A stretch of 64,000 nt of DNA from positions 744,001 to 808,000 of the forward strand of contig NZ_RCDB01000001.1 of NCBI RefSeq assembly GCF_003651225.1. Reading direction: 5' to 3'. Source of the stretch: Microbacterium telephonicum. GTDB taxonomy: Bacteria; Actinomycetota; Actinomycetes; Actinomycetales; Microbacteriaceae. A program made the translations under genes and the position numbers. A model generated the notes under the pieces. That model saw only the letters and a list, made by a program, of their open reading frames with translations, had not been told where the DNA came from and ran no database searches. Numbering within the stretch: position 1 is the stretch's first letter; each line of letters opens with the position of its first letter. This document shows, piece by piece, positions 16,815 through 25,531 of this stretch.

Positions 16815-17111
16815 ATGAGCGGTTTCACGTTCGCGAACGAACCCGACGCGTCCCGGTACACCCTCCATAAAGGATCAGACCTCGTCAGCGTGCTCGATTA
16901 CCGCGACGACGGACGCACCGTCGCGATGACCCGTGCCTACACGATCCCGACGTTCCGCGGCCACGGGTACGCCGGTGAGGTCGTCGCCCGAGCCGTCGCC
17001 GAGATCGCCGAACGCGGCGACCGCGCCGTCAGCCCGGTGTGCTGGTACGTCGCCGACTGGTTCGACGCGCACCCCGAGCACGGCGATCTGCTGGCCCGCC
17101 GCGCGGGCTGA
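16815..17111 (+). CDS. Small GNAT-like N-acetyltransferase (YidJ/Gtn type)
   Basis: A 98-residue protein of the short acetyltransferase group (COG2388-like). The acetyl-CoA segment appears as PTFRGHGYAGEVVARAV and the C-terminal PVCWYVADWFDAHPE is characteristic. The substrate is unknown. I chose ATG 16815 because TAACGT ends six bases before it (leaderless pattern); GTG 16809 would add two residues. It is probably followed in the same direction by the tiny acidic genes at 17200-17687. Confidence 0.85.
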   Translation: MSGFTFANEPDASRYTLHKGSDLVSVLDYRDDGRTVAMTRAYTIPTFRGHGYAGEVVARAVAEIAERGDRAVSPVCWYVADWFDAHPEHGDLLARRAG

Positions 17112-17199
17112 GCGGCTACTCCGGCATCCGCGACCCGTCAACCCCCTGCATCCGGCACCGCGGCGCGGGTGAGACTGGCACCCCATCGAAGGAGGAGCC

Positions 17200-17484
17200 A
17201 TGTCACGCGAAGAGCTTCCCGACGGCGTTGTCGACGCCGCACCGTCCGGCGGGTGGACCGGGGCCGCAGCCGGAGAACCGCCGGCCGCCGGCGACGACCT
17301 GCCCACCCTCGCCGGCCAGGAGGTGGAGGATGCCGCCGCCCGCGAGACCGACGCTGCCCCGGCGCCCGCGCCCGACGGCGACCCGGTCTCGGACCCGTTC
17401 GTCGAGAGCGCCGAGATACAGCAGGGGATGGACCCCGACATCGCGGTCCACTCCGAGACCTCGACCGACAGAGACCCGGAATGA
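17200..17484 (+). CDS. Small acidic disordered protein
   Basis: A 94-residue protein with no recognizable family. It is rich in Ala, Pro, Asp and Glu, has no hydrophobic segment and is probably disordered and cytosolic. The ribosome-binding site AAGGAGGAG just before ATG 17200 is one of the strongest in the window, so it is likely well translated. Its stop overlaps the next start (ATGA). The first codons contain TGTCACGCGAA by chance, like a repeat end. Confidence 0.6.
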   Translation: MSREELPDGVVDAAPSGGWTGAAAGEPPAAGDDLPTLAGQEVEDAAARETDAAPAPAPDGDPVSDPFVESAEIQQGMDPDIAVHSETSTDRDPE

Positions 17485-17687
17485 GCACGCAAGACGAGCC
17501 CGCCCAGGAGCAGAACGTCGCCACCGATGCCGAACGGCTGGACGGCATCCTCGCGCAGACCCGCGCGGATGTCGGGGGAGAGGACACGAGCGTCGTCGCG
17601 ACGGCGCTGCGTCGGCGTCTCGACGACGTCGGCCTCGATATCGACGCGGCGGAGATCGACCGTCTCGTCGCCGAGATCGCCGGCTGA
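17481..17687 (+). CDS. Small helical protein, coupled to its upstream neighbour
   Basis: A 68-residue acidic protein of unknown function. The C-terminal half reads VVATALRRRLDDVGLDIDAA then EIDRLVAEIAG, two amphipathic helices. The start overlaps the upstream stop by four bases, so the pair is translationally coupled. The two may form a complex; that is inference from arrangement only. Confidence 0.6.
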   Translation: MSTQDEPAQEQNVATDAERLDGILAQTRADVGGEDTSVVATALRRRLDDVGLDIDAAEIDRLVAEIAG

Positions 17688-17725
17688 CCGCTCACCTCGA
17701 GGGGCGGATGCGGACGCCCGCCGTG

Positions 17726-18472
17726 TCAGCGCGCTGCCAAGAAGGCGAGCATGCGCCGTGCCGCCGGCTCGGCATTGCGGATGAGGGTCTCGTGCCCGTG
17801 GCCCGCGATGACGGCGATCTCGGCATCCGGCAGCAGCGCGACGACCTCGTCGCACCAGCGCTGCGGGCACACGAGGTCTCCGCCCCCGCGCAGCACCAGC
17901 GTCGGCGCCTGCACGCGCGGGTAGGCGCGCTCGGGCCTGTGGGCCAGCATGGCGTGGAGCTTTCGCCGCAGGTTCGGGCCCGCCCGCAGGTATTCGCGCG
18001 CCCCCAGCCACAGCACCCGCGGGCTCTCGCCCAGCAGATCGGCGCCGAGCCGGGCGAGCTGCGGGACGGCGCATCGCCGACGTCGGTCGACGGTCGGGGC
18101 GACCAGCACCACCCGGGCGACCGATCGCAGATGCCTCGCCGCGAGTTCGGTGACGACCTGCGAGCCCATCGAATGCCCCACCGCGACGACCGGCGCGCGC
18201 CCGGTGCTGCGCAGGTACGCCGCCAGGAGGTCGGCCAGCCGCTCCATCGTCGGAGTGCGCGGCGGTTCGGGCGCCTCGCCGTATCCCGGCAGATCCACGG
18301 CGATGACCCTGCCGTGCGGCGCCAGCAGCGTCGTCAGGTCGGCGAACACCTTGCGTCCCATCCCGATCCCGTGCACGAGCAGGAAGACCGTCGACGAAGC
18401 AGGGTCGCCGTGCTCCTCGACGATGATCGTCGCGCCGTCGTGGGTGAACGTCGAGGTCGGCGCGTCGGGCAT
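17726..18472 (-). CDS. Alpha/beta-fold hydrolase
   Basis: A 248-residue hydrolase. The oxyanion segment LVHGIGMG, nucleophile elbow GHSMGS (serine near residue 102), acid in GGGDLVCP and histidine in GHGHETL complete the triad. The family covers esterases, C-C hydrolases and lactonases; the substrate is unknown. ATG 18472 follows TACGCT by six bases (leaderless). The gene diverges from the MFS pump across 65 bp, with back-to-back promoters. Confidence 0.9.
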   Translation of the reverse strand: MPDAPTSTFTHDGATIIVEEHGDPASSTVFLLVHGIGMGRKVFADLTTLLAPHGRVIAVDLPGYGEAPEPPRTPTMERLADLLAAYLRSTGRAPVVAVGHSMGSQVVTELAARHLRSVARVVLVAPTVDRRRRCAVPQLARLGADLLGESPRVLWLGAREYLRAGPNLRRKLHAMLAHRPERAYPRVQAPTLVLRGGGDLVCPQRWCDEVVALLPDAEIAVIAGHGHETLIRNAEPAARRMLAFLAAR

Positions 18473-18537
18473 CCCCTCAGCGTAGATCCGCGGGACCCGC
18501 GGCCCGTATCCCGCGTCGCGGGCATAGCCTGAAGACG

Positions 18538-20001
18538 ATGAGCGCTCCGAACACAGCCAGCATCCCCCTCGATCACGGTCAGCGCTGGCGGGCGTTCTGG
18601 GTGTGCGTGTCGGTGGCGGCGCTGACGATCCTCGACCTCAGCAAGGTGAACGTCGCCCTGCCGTCGATCGAGAAGGCGCTGGGAGCGGCGTCCACCGAAC
18701 TGCAGATCGTCGTCTCCGGCTACGTGCTCATGTTCGGACTCGCCCTCGTGCCGTTCGGGCGCCTCGGTGACCAGCGCTCCCGCAAGCGGCTGTTCCTGGT
18801 GGGGCTCACGCTGTTCGCCGCCGCGAGCGTCGTGTGCGCCCTCGCGCCGACCGCCGAGGTGCTCATCGCGGGACGGCTCCTGCAGGGGCTCGCCGCCGGC
18901 ATCCAGATGCCGCAGGTGCTCGGCACGATCCAGCAGATCTTCACCGGCAAGGAGCGCGGCCGCGCGTTCGGCCTGTTCGGCGCGACGATCAGCGTCGCCA
19001 CCGCCATCGGCCCGACCCTCGGCGGCCTGCTGATCGCCGTCGGCGGCGACCAGGACGGTTGGCGCTGGATCTTCTGGATCAACGTCCCGCTGTGCCTGCT
19101 CGTGATCGCGGGCGTTGTGTGGCTGCTGCCGCGCACGCGCCGCCCGGTGCCGGGTCGGGTGCAGCTCGACCCGGTCGGCCTCCTGCTGTTCGCGCTCATG
19201 ATCGTGACGCTGATGTGGCCGTTCCTGTTCACGACGGGCTCCCCCGACGACGACCCGCGCCGCTGGTGGACCCTCGTGCTGTTCGCCGTGTTCGCGGCCG
19301 GTTTCGTCGCCTGGGAGCGCCGGTATGCGGCATCCGGACGCGCCCCGCTGATCCCGTTCTCGCTGTTCCGCATCCCGTCGTTCCGCAACGGCACGCTCAT
19401 CGTGACGACGTACTTCACGGCCATTCCTGCGCTGTTCCTGCTGACGACCCTCTTCCTGCAGCTGGGGGTCGGGCTGCCGCCCGTGTTCGCCGGGATGGTG
19501 TCGATCGGCTTCGCCGTCGCCAGCGCGATCTCGAGCTGGATCGGCGGCAACCTCATCGGCCGGTTCGGGAGGCCGCTCGTGGTCTGGGGGCTCGGCGTCG
19601 TGCTCGTCTCGACGGTCACGCTGGCCGTCGTCGCCTACCTCGCCCCGGTCGGGATCGTCGCCTACGCCATGGCCGGCGTCTATGTCGTCGCGGGCGCCGG
19701 CGCGGGCCTCGTCGTGGCCCCGAACCAGGCGCTCACTCTCGCGGAGATCCCGACGCGCGAGGGCGGACTGGCGGGATCCGTCGGCCAGCTGGGACAGCGC
19801 ATCGGCACGGCGGTCGGCACCGCCGTGGGGCTTTCCCTCTTCTACGCGGCGATCTACCGAGACGAGGCCGCGGGCGCGCACGGCATCGACGTCTACCACG
19901 ATGCCTACGCCTACGGGATGGTCGCCGTCGCCCTGTTCGTCGCCGTCGCGTTCCTGCTCGGCGTCGTCGACCTCGCCTCCCGGCGGCGTTCGCGCGACTG
20001 A
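18538..20001 (+). CDS. MFS transporter, DHA2 (EmrB/QacA) drug-efflux type
   Basis: Integral membrane proton antiporter of 487 residues with about 14 hydrophobic segments, as in the DHA2 group. Motif A appears as GRLGDQRSRKRLF and the antiporter motif C as SVATAIGPTLGG. It probably exports hydrophobic or cationic compounds; the substrate is not predictable. ATG 18538 follows TAGCCT by seven bases. It diverges from the alpha/beta hydrolase, so both may answer one regulator, though none is adjacent. Confidence 0.93.
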   Translation: MSAPNTASIPLDHGQRWRAFWVCVSVAALTILDLSKVNVALPSIEKALGAASTELQIVVSGYVLMFGLALVPFGRLGDQRSRKRLFLVGLTLFAAASVVCALAPTAEVLIAGRLLQGLAAGIQMPQVLGTIQQIFTGKERGRAFGLFGATISVATAIGPTLGGLLIAVGGDQDGWRWIFWINVPLCLLVIAGVVWLLPRTRRPVPGRVQLDPVGLLLFALMIVTLMWPFLFTTGSPDDDPRRWWTLVLFAVFAAGFVAWERRYAASGRAPLIPFSLFRIPSFRNGTLIVTTYFTAIPALFLLTTLFLQLGVGLPPVFAGMVSIGFAVASAISSWIGGNLIGRFGRPLVVWGLGVVLVSTVTLAVVAYLAPVGIVAYAMAGVYVVAGAGAGLVVAPNQALTLAEIPTREGGLAGSVGQLGQRIGTAVGTAVGLSLFYAAIYRDEAAGAHGIDVYHDAYAYGMVAVALFVAVAFLLGVVDLASRRRSRD

Positions 20002-20058
20002 GCACGGGGCGCGGCATCCGTGGCACACAGCGTGGGCGGCGGCGAGGTCGCCGAGCCA

Positions 20059-20173
20059 TGTCACACGACGCGCCGCGCGGAAGCCGCCGAACCCGCAGTT
20101 CGCGTGACACGCCGATGGCGCATGTCACACGAACGGCCGCTGCGGATGCTGTGGACCCGCACTTCGTGGGACA
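20059..20173. repeat. Palindromic 51-bp units, left flank of sbcDC (family A, site 1)
   Basis: Two units of exactly 51 bp (20059-20109 and 20123-20173) with a 13-nt linker. Ends are TGTCACACGA(A/C) and TTCG(C/G)G-type complements. Read on the minus strand, the right-hand unit matches 24503-24553 at 47 of 51 positions and the left-hand unit matches 24567-24617 at 44 of 51, counted by hand, so this is an inverted copy of the module on the far side of sbcDC. The gene-free stretch 20002-20324 otherwise shows only the sbcD promoter (TACCGT, 20312-20317). Confidence 0.9.
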
Positions 20174-20324
20174 TGCGCTCCGTCGGGCGGATGCCGGGGG
20201 CGCGACGTCGGCCGGGTGTCGGGTCGCGGTTCGGCGTCGGTGGGGCGTCCGTCGGGCGCCCGGTCGCGGGTTCTCCCGGCGGGCCGCCCCGTCGATGTCG
20301 GAGGCCGCTCGTACCGTGGTGGGC

Positions 20325-21473
20325 ATGCGGATCCTGCACACGAGCGACTGGCACATCGGGCGCACCTTCCACGGGCACTCGACGCTCGACGCGCTCCGCA
20401 TCGTGCTGGACCGGCTCGTAGACGAGGTCCGCGCCCGAGCCGTCGACCTCGTCATCGTCGCCGGCGACGTGTTCGACTCCGCCACGCCGGCCGCCGCCTG
20501 TTACACGCTGCTGTCCGACACGCTCCGCGCGCTCGCCGACACGGGCGCGCGCGTGGTCGTCACGAGCGGGAACCACGACTCCGCGGCCCGCCTCGGCTTC
20601 CAGGCCGGACTCCTCCGCGACGGCATCCACGTGCTCACCGACCCGGCCTCCGTCGCCGACCCGGTCACGATCGACGACGCCGACGGGCCCGTGCACGTGT
20701 ACGGCATCCCGTTCCTCGAGCCGGCGCTGCTGCGGCACGACTGGCCCGGGGTGCGCACGCAGCAGGATGCGCTCGGCCACGCGATGGAACTCGTCCGCGC
20801 CGACCTCGCCGTCCGCGGCGGACGCTCCATCGCCGTCGCCCACTGCTTCGCCGCGGGCGTCGAGCCCACCCCGCACCTCGAGCGCGACATCCAGCAGGGC
20901 GGCCTCGACATCGTTCCGCTCGCCGCATTCGAAGGCGTCGATTACGCCGCGCTCGGCCACATCCACGGGCGCCAGCAGCTCGCGCCGCACATCCGCTACT
21001 CGGGTGCGCCGCTGCACTACAGCTTCGGCGAGGGCGACAAGCCGCGCGGGGCGTGGATCGTCGACATGGATGCCGACGGCGGCACGTCGTCGGAGTGGCT
21101 CGCGCTGCCGGTGCCGCGGCGCCTGGTGACGTTGCGCGGCGCGCTCGACGACCTGCTGCACGGCGACGCGCACGCGGGTGCCGAAGACGCCTGGGTGAGC
21201 GTCGAGTACACCGACGACCTGCCGCAGCGCGACCCCCTGCGGCGCCTGCAGGAGCGGTTCCCCTTCTGCGCGAAGGTCGTGCACTCGCCGACCGTCGTGC
21301 CCGTCGCCGAGAGTCGCACCTACGCCGACCGCGTGCGCGCCGCCCGTACCGACGCCGAACTCGTCGACGCCTTCCTCGTGCACGTGCGCGCCGGGGAGGG
21401 ACTCAGCGCGGCCGAGGCGGAGGTGCTGGCCGAGGTCCAGGGCGACCGCATCCGCGTCGAGGCGCTCGCGTGA
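20325..21473 (+). CDS. sbcD: Exonuclease SbcD (Mre11-type nuclease subunit)
   Basis: Metallophosphatase nuclease subunit of the SbcCD complex, which trims double-strand ends and cleaves DNA hairpins formed by palindromes. It has 382 residues. All calcineurin-like metal motifs are present: HTSDWHIGR (D9, H11), AGDVFD, SGNHDS, VAHC and LGHIHGRQ. ATG 20325 gives the canonical MRILHTSDWHIG start and follows TACCGT by seven bases (leaderless). It overlaps sbcC by four bases (GTGA). Inverted palindromic repeat modules flank the two-gene operon. Confidence 0.97.
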   Translation: MRILHTSDWHIGRTFHGHSTLDALRIVLDRLVDEVRARAVDLVIVAGDVFDSATPAAACYTLLSDTLRALADTGARVVVTSGNHDSAARLGFQAGLLRDGIHVLTDPASVADPVTIDDADGPVHVYGIPFLEPALLRHDWPGVRTQQDALGHAMELVRADLAVRGGRSIAVAHCFAAGVEPTPHLERDIQQGGLDIVPLAAFEGVDYAALGHIHGRQQLAPHIRYSGAPLHYSFGEGDKPRGAWIVDMDADGGTSSEWLALPVPRRLVTLRGALDDLLHGDAHAGAEDAWVSVEYTDDLPQRDPLRRLQERFPFCAKVVHSPTVVPVAESRTYADRVRAARTDAELVDAFLVHVRAGEGLSAAEAEVLAEVQGDRIRVEALA

Positions 21474-24472
21474 AACTCCACCGCCTCGACCTCACCGGAT
21501 TCGGCCCGTTCCGGGACACCCAGACCGTCGACTTCGACGCGTTCGACGCCGACGGACTCTTCCTCATCTCCGGGCGCACCGGCGCCGGCAAGTCCAGCAT
21601 CCTCGACGGCGTGAGCTTCGCCCTCTACGGCAGCGTGCCGCGCTACGACGGCGGAGAGCGGCGGCTGCGCAGCGACCACTGCGACGACGCCGATCCGACC
21701 TGGGTGCGGCTGGAGTTCACGGTCGGTGGCCGACGCCTCCGCGTCACCCGGGCGCCCGAGTACGATCGCCCCGCCAAGCGCGGGTCGGGGCTGGTCACTG
21801 AGCCGACGAGCGCCGAACTCGAAGAACTGGTCGGCGGGAGCTGGATCGGGATCGCGGCGAAACCGCGGGAGGTCGGCATCGAGCTCTCCGAGGTGCTCGG
21901 GCTCTCGGCGGTGCAGTTCCAGCAGGTGATCCTGCTCGCGCAGAACAAGTTCTCGCGCTTCCTGCTCGCCACGGGCGACGAACGGCAGGCGCTGCTGCGC
22001 ACGCTGTTCGACACGAAGCGCTTCGCGACGTACGAGGCCGAACTCGAGGAGCGACGCAAGACGGCCCAGCGGGAACTCGACGCCGCGGGGGAGCGCGTCG
22101 GAGTTCTGCTCGAACAGGTCGAGCGCCTCATCTCCGACAATCACCTCGACGGGTCCGGCATCGACGACGCCGATCGACCCCCCGCACTCGACCTCGCCCG
22201 TCGACGCGTGCTCGCCGAGGCCGCGCAGCAGCGCGCCGATTACCGCGTCGACACCGCCGTCGACGCGCGAGCGCGTGCCGAAGCCGACGCTGTGGCGGCG
22301 GCATCCACCCACACCGAGTACGTGGCGAGGGCGAAATCCGCGACCGAATTGGAGCGGCTGCGGGAGCGGTTCACGCAGCTCGAAAGCGGGCAGAGTGCGA
22401 TCGCCGACGACCGGCGACGAGTGGAGGCGGCACTCGCCGCGGAAGCGCTCCGGGCGCCGCTGGACGCCGCGACGCGCGAACGGCGCACCTACGCCGCCGC
22501 CGTCGCGGACGCCGACGAAGCCGCGCGCGTGTGGCGGTCCGTCGCGCCCGACGAGGCCGAGCAGGTGGCAGGGGCGATCGACCGGCTGACCGGCGAAGTC
22601 GCGGTGGCCGGCGCGGCGCTCGCGCAGGAGAAGGCACTGGTCGACGATCTCGCAGAGCTCGCCCGGCACACGGATGCCCTCGCACACCTCGACGTCGAGA
22701 CGCGGGCGAACGACGACGCCCGTGCCGCGATCCCCGCCGAGCGGGCGGCGCTCGAAACGCGCCTCGCCGCCGCTCGCGCGGCCGCCGCCCTCGCCGACGG
22801 CGCGCGGGAACGCCTCTCGGCCGCCGAGACGATCGTCGTCGCCGCCGCCGAGCGCGACCGGCTCGCGCCGTTGCTGGCGAGCGCCGAAGCCGCCTACCTC
22901 GCCGCCAGCGCGCGCGCCAGCGACGCATCGCAGGCCGTCACGCGTCTGCTGCAGCGTCGGCTGTCGGGGATGGCGGGAGAGATCGCCGCCTCACTCGTCG
23001 ACGGCGAGCCGTGCCCGGTCTGCGGGGCCGCAGCGCATCCGCACCCCGCCGCTCCCGCCGGCGACCCGATCACCGACGCGCACCTCGCCGAGGCCGAGAG
23101 CGAGCGCGAGACCGCGGCCGGTGCCGAGAAGGCCGCCGCCGACGAGGCCCGCGGGCTGCGGGAGCTCGCCGCTGCAGCAGCGGCCGTCGCCGGCGACGTG
23201 ACGGTGGCCGCCCTGCGTGCGACTCGCGACGCGGTCGCCGCCGAGGTCGACGCCGCCGAGGCCGCCCGGCGGGAGTCCGACGACCTGTCGGCGTCTCTCG
23301 CCGCCTGCGACGCCCGGGCCGCCGCGCTCGCCTCCACGCACGACGAGCTGACGACGCTGCGCACCGCGCTCGTCGACGCGCTGAGCGCGGTGCGTACGCG
23401 CGTCGAGGGCGCACGGGCCGACGTCGACCGGGCGCGTGGGGAAGCGGCATCCGTCGCCGATCGGATGTCGATGCTGACCGAGCTGCTTGAGACCGCACGT
23501 GCCGCGCACGCGGCCGCCGAACGGAAGGCGGAGCGCACGCGCGCTCGCGACGCCGCGATCGCCGACCTCGACCGGCGGATCGACCAGTCGCCGTTCTCCG
23601 ACGCCGAGGCGGCCACCGCCGCCCTCGTCGCGCCGGAGGAGCGTCGCGCTCTCGAGGAGCGCGTGTCGGCCTACGACGTCGAGATCCGTGCGACGCGGGA
23701 GCGTCTCCTCGAGTTGGAGCTCGAGCTGAGCGGTCGGGAGCTGCCGCCGGGCGCGCTCGACGACGCGGCCGAGGCGGCCCGCCTCGCCGACGAGGCGCGG
23801 GCGGCGGCGATCGCCGGCCAGCGCGACGCCGAGCGGACCGCGGGCGACCTGCGCGACCAGTTGGCGCGCGTAGGCGCGGCGTTCGACACCGCGGCGACGG
23901 CGACCGAGGAGGCGGCCGTCGTCATCCGGTTCGCCGACACCGTCGCCGGCCGGGCTCCGAACACGCGGCGCATGGACCTCGAGACCTTCGTGCTCGCCGC
24001 CGAACTCGAAGAGATCGTCACCGCCGCCAACCTGCGCCTCACCGAGATGTCGTCGGGGCGCTACACGCTGCACCACTCCGACGCGAAGGAGTCGCGCGGT
24101 CGCGCGTCGGGCCTCGGGATCGACGTGCTCGACGCCCACACCGGCCGTCGCCGGTCGCCGCATTCGCTCTCGGGCGGCGAAACTTTCCTCGCCTCGCTCG
24201 CGCTCGCCCTCGGGCTGGCCGAGGTCGTCACGCATCGCGCCGGCGGGCTGCGCCTGGACACCCTGTTCGTCGATGAGGGCTTCGGTTCGCTCGACCCCGA
24301 GACCCTCGACCTCGCCATGCGCACGCTCGACGAGCTACGCGCCGGCGGCCGCACCGTCGGACTCATCAGCCACGTGGAGGCCATGAAGGACCAGGTGCCC
24401 GCTCAGTTGATCGTCGAGGCCGGTGTGAACGGCCCTAGCCGCATCCGCCAAGACGTCGCCGCCGACGCCTGA
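21470..24472 (+). CDS. sbcC: Exonuclease SbcC (Rad50-type ATPase)
   Basis: ATPase and tether subunit of SbcCD, 1000 residues. Walker A GRTGAGKSS is at 35-43. A long charged alanine-rich coiled coil is interrupted by the zinc hook CPVC (C515, C518) at its apex. The signature LSGGE lies at 900-904 and is followed by Walker B TLFVDEGFGSLD. The GTG start overlaps the sbcD stop, so the subunits are co-translated. The complex acts on chromosomal ends and cruciforms. Confidence 0.97.
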   Translation: MKLHRLDLTGFGPFRDTQTVDFDAFDADGLFLISGRTGAGKSSILDGVSFALYGSVPRYDGGERRLRSDHCDDADPTWVRLEFTVGGRRLRVTRAPEYDRPAKRGSGLVTEPTSAELEELVGGSWIGIAAKPREVGIELSEVLGLSAVQFQQVILLAQNKFSRFLLATGDERQALLRTLFDTKRFATYEAELEERRKTAQRELDAAGERVGVLLEQVERLISDNHLDGSGIDDADRPPALDLARRRVLAEAAQQRADYRVDTAVDARARAEADAVAAASTHTEYVARAKSATELERLRERFTQLESGQSAIADDRRRVEAALAAEALRAPLDAATRERRTYAAAVADADEAARVWRSVAPDEAEQVAGAIDRLTGEVAVAGAALAQEKALVDDLAELARHTDALAHLDVETRANDDARAAIPAERAALETRLAAARAAAALADGARERLSAAETIVVAAAERDRLAPLLASAEAAYLAASARASDASQAVTRLLQRRLSGMAGEIAASLVDGEPCPVCGAAAHPHPAAPAGDPITDAHLAEAESERETAAGAEKAAADEARGLRELAAAAAAVAGDVTVAALRATRDAVAAEVDAAEAARRESDDLSASLAACDARAAALASTHDELTTLRTALVDALSAVRTRVEGARADVDRARGEAASVADRMSMLTELLETARAAHAAAERKAERTRARDAAIADLDRRIDQSPFSDAEAATAALVAPEERRALEERVSAYDVEIRATRERLLELELELSGRELPPGALDDAAEAARLADEARAAAIAGQRDAERTAGDLRDQLARVGAAFDTAATATEEAAVVIRFADTVAGRAPNTRRMDLETFVLAAELEEIVTAANLRLTEMSSGRYTLHHSDAKESRGRASGLGIDVLDAHTGRRRSPHSLSGGETFLASLALALGLAEVVTHRAGGLRLDTLFVDEGFGSLDPETLDLAMRTLDELRAGGRTVGLISHVEAMKDQVPAQLIVEAGVNGPSRIRQDVAADA

Positions 24473-24502
24473 CCCCGGTGTTGCACCTCCGGGACGAGGG
24501 CG

Positions 24503-24617
24503 TGTCACACGAAGTGCGGGTCCACAGCTTCAGCACCGGCCGTTCGTGTGACATCCGCCGTCGCCGTGTCACGCGAAGTGCGGGTTCGGCAGCATCCGCA
24601 CGGCACATTGTGTGACA
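24503..24617. repeat. Palindromic 51-bp units, right flank of sbcDC (family A, site 2)
   Basis: Two 51-bp units (24503-24553, 24567-24617) with a 13-nt linker, between the convergent 3-prime ends of sbcC and a small membrane-protein gene. The first unit has perfect 11-bp ends, TGTCACACGAA and TTCGTGTGACA. It is the inverted counterpart of the module at 20059-20173, about 4.3 kb away. It could also act as a two-way terminator. Confidence 0.9.
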
Positions 24618-24641
24618 TGGCTCGGCGGTCTCGCAGACCGG

Positions 24642-24767
24642 TCAGCTGCCTCCGGTGATGATCCCGATGATGCCGGAGATGAGCAGGTACGCGCCGATGC
24701 CGCCGACGACCACCCAGATCGCGACGCGCCCGGGAGAGGGGCGCTTGTCTTCGGGCTCGAGGCTCAT
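24642..24767 (-). CDS. 41-residue single-pass membrane protein
   Basis: A very short protein with a charged N-terminus (MSLEPEDKRPSPGR) and one hydrophobic helix (about 15-38, glycine rich) ending in GGS. ATG 24767 is preceded by TACGCT at six bases, the leaderless pattern shared by many genes here, which supports it as real. Its stop lies 24 bp from the palindromic repeat module. Unknown function; similar tiny proteins are common in Microbacteriaceae. Confidence 0.6.
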   Translation of the reverse strand: MSLEPEDKRPSPGRVAIWVVVGGIGAYLLISGIIGIITGGS

Positions 24768-24878
24768 CCCCCGAGCGTACCCGTCGCATCGCGGCGGTTT
24801 TGCACGCCGCATTCCGTGCAGTGCACGCCCGCGTTGGGCCAAGATGGAGCCACGACGTCGGATCGAGGAGTGAGTGCC

Positions 24879-25466
24879 ATGACGCTGAACACCGTCGCCC
24901 TGGAGACCCCCGCCGGGATCTCGGCCCGCCTGGGTTGGGACCCGGGAACCACGATCCACGATCGTCGCCGCATCATCGCGAAGGAACTCATCGCCGCCAA
25001 GCTCGGTTGCGATGTCACCGACATCCGCATCGAGCGCGAGGCTCCGCGCGGATTCGGGTATCACACGCGCCTCATCGCCTCCCGCGACGGCGCGGAGCTG
25101 CCGATCGCGATCATCACGGCCAGTTACCGCGCCGCGACGGTCGTCGCGATCGCCGATCCCGGGCTGCCGATCGGCATGGACATCCGCGACATGACCCCCG
25201 ACCCGGCCGATGTGCGCCAGATGCAGAAGCACTCGCACTTGCCCAACGAGGAGAACATCCCCGACCTACTCGACCACTGGGTGCGCGTGCAGGCCGTGCT
25301 CGAGGCCGACGGTCGCGGCGTGCGCGTCGCCCCCGACCACGTGCGCCTGGATGCCACCCGGCACCGCGGCTGGCTGCCCGATCGGAAGATGAAGTACACG
25401 CTCGTCGACGCCTCCCGCGACAGCTGGCTCATCACGATCGCCTACGGCACGCTCCCGACCGCCTGA
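24879..25466 (+). CDS. Phosphopantetheinyl-transferase-like protein with altered active site
   Basis: A 195-residue protein resembling Sfp-type 4-prime-phosphopantetheinyl transferases. The segment LPIGMDIRDM aligns with the GIDxE metal motif, but the acidic residue after D is shifted (GMDIRD). HWVRVQAVLEADGRG aligns with WTxKEAxxKAxGxG, with K and E replaced by V and Q. It may therefore be inactive or have a changed role. It starts at ATG 24879 after GAGGAG. No carrier-protein genes are nearby. The family call rests on these two alignments. Confidence 0.6.
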   Translation: MTLNTVALETPAGISARLGWDPGTTIHDRRRIIAKELIAAKLGCDVTDIRIEREAPRGFGYHTRLIASRDGAELPIAIITASYRAATVVAIADPGLPIGMDIRDMTPDPADVRQMQKHSHLPNEENIPDLLDHWVRVQAVLEADGRGVRVAPDHVRLDATRHRGWLPDRKMKYTLVDASRDSWLITIAYGTLPTA

Positions 25467-25531
25467 CGCGCGCTCGGGGCGCGACCGCGACACGACCCAC
25501 CACCCGACACGCGGGTCGACCCCGCGCGGAC

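Noticed and set aside
17200..17214. TGTCACGCGAA at the start of the small acidic gene as another copy of the 51-bp repeat
   Set aside because: No matching right end lies 51 bp away and it is explained by the codons ATG TCA CGC GAA. Treated as chance.
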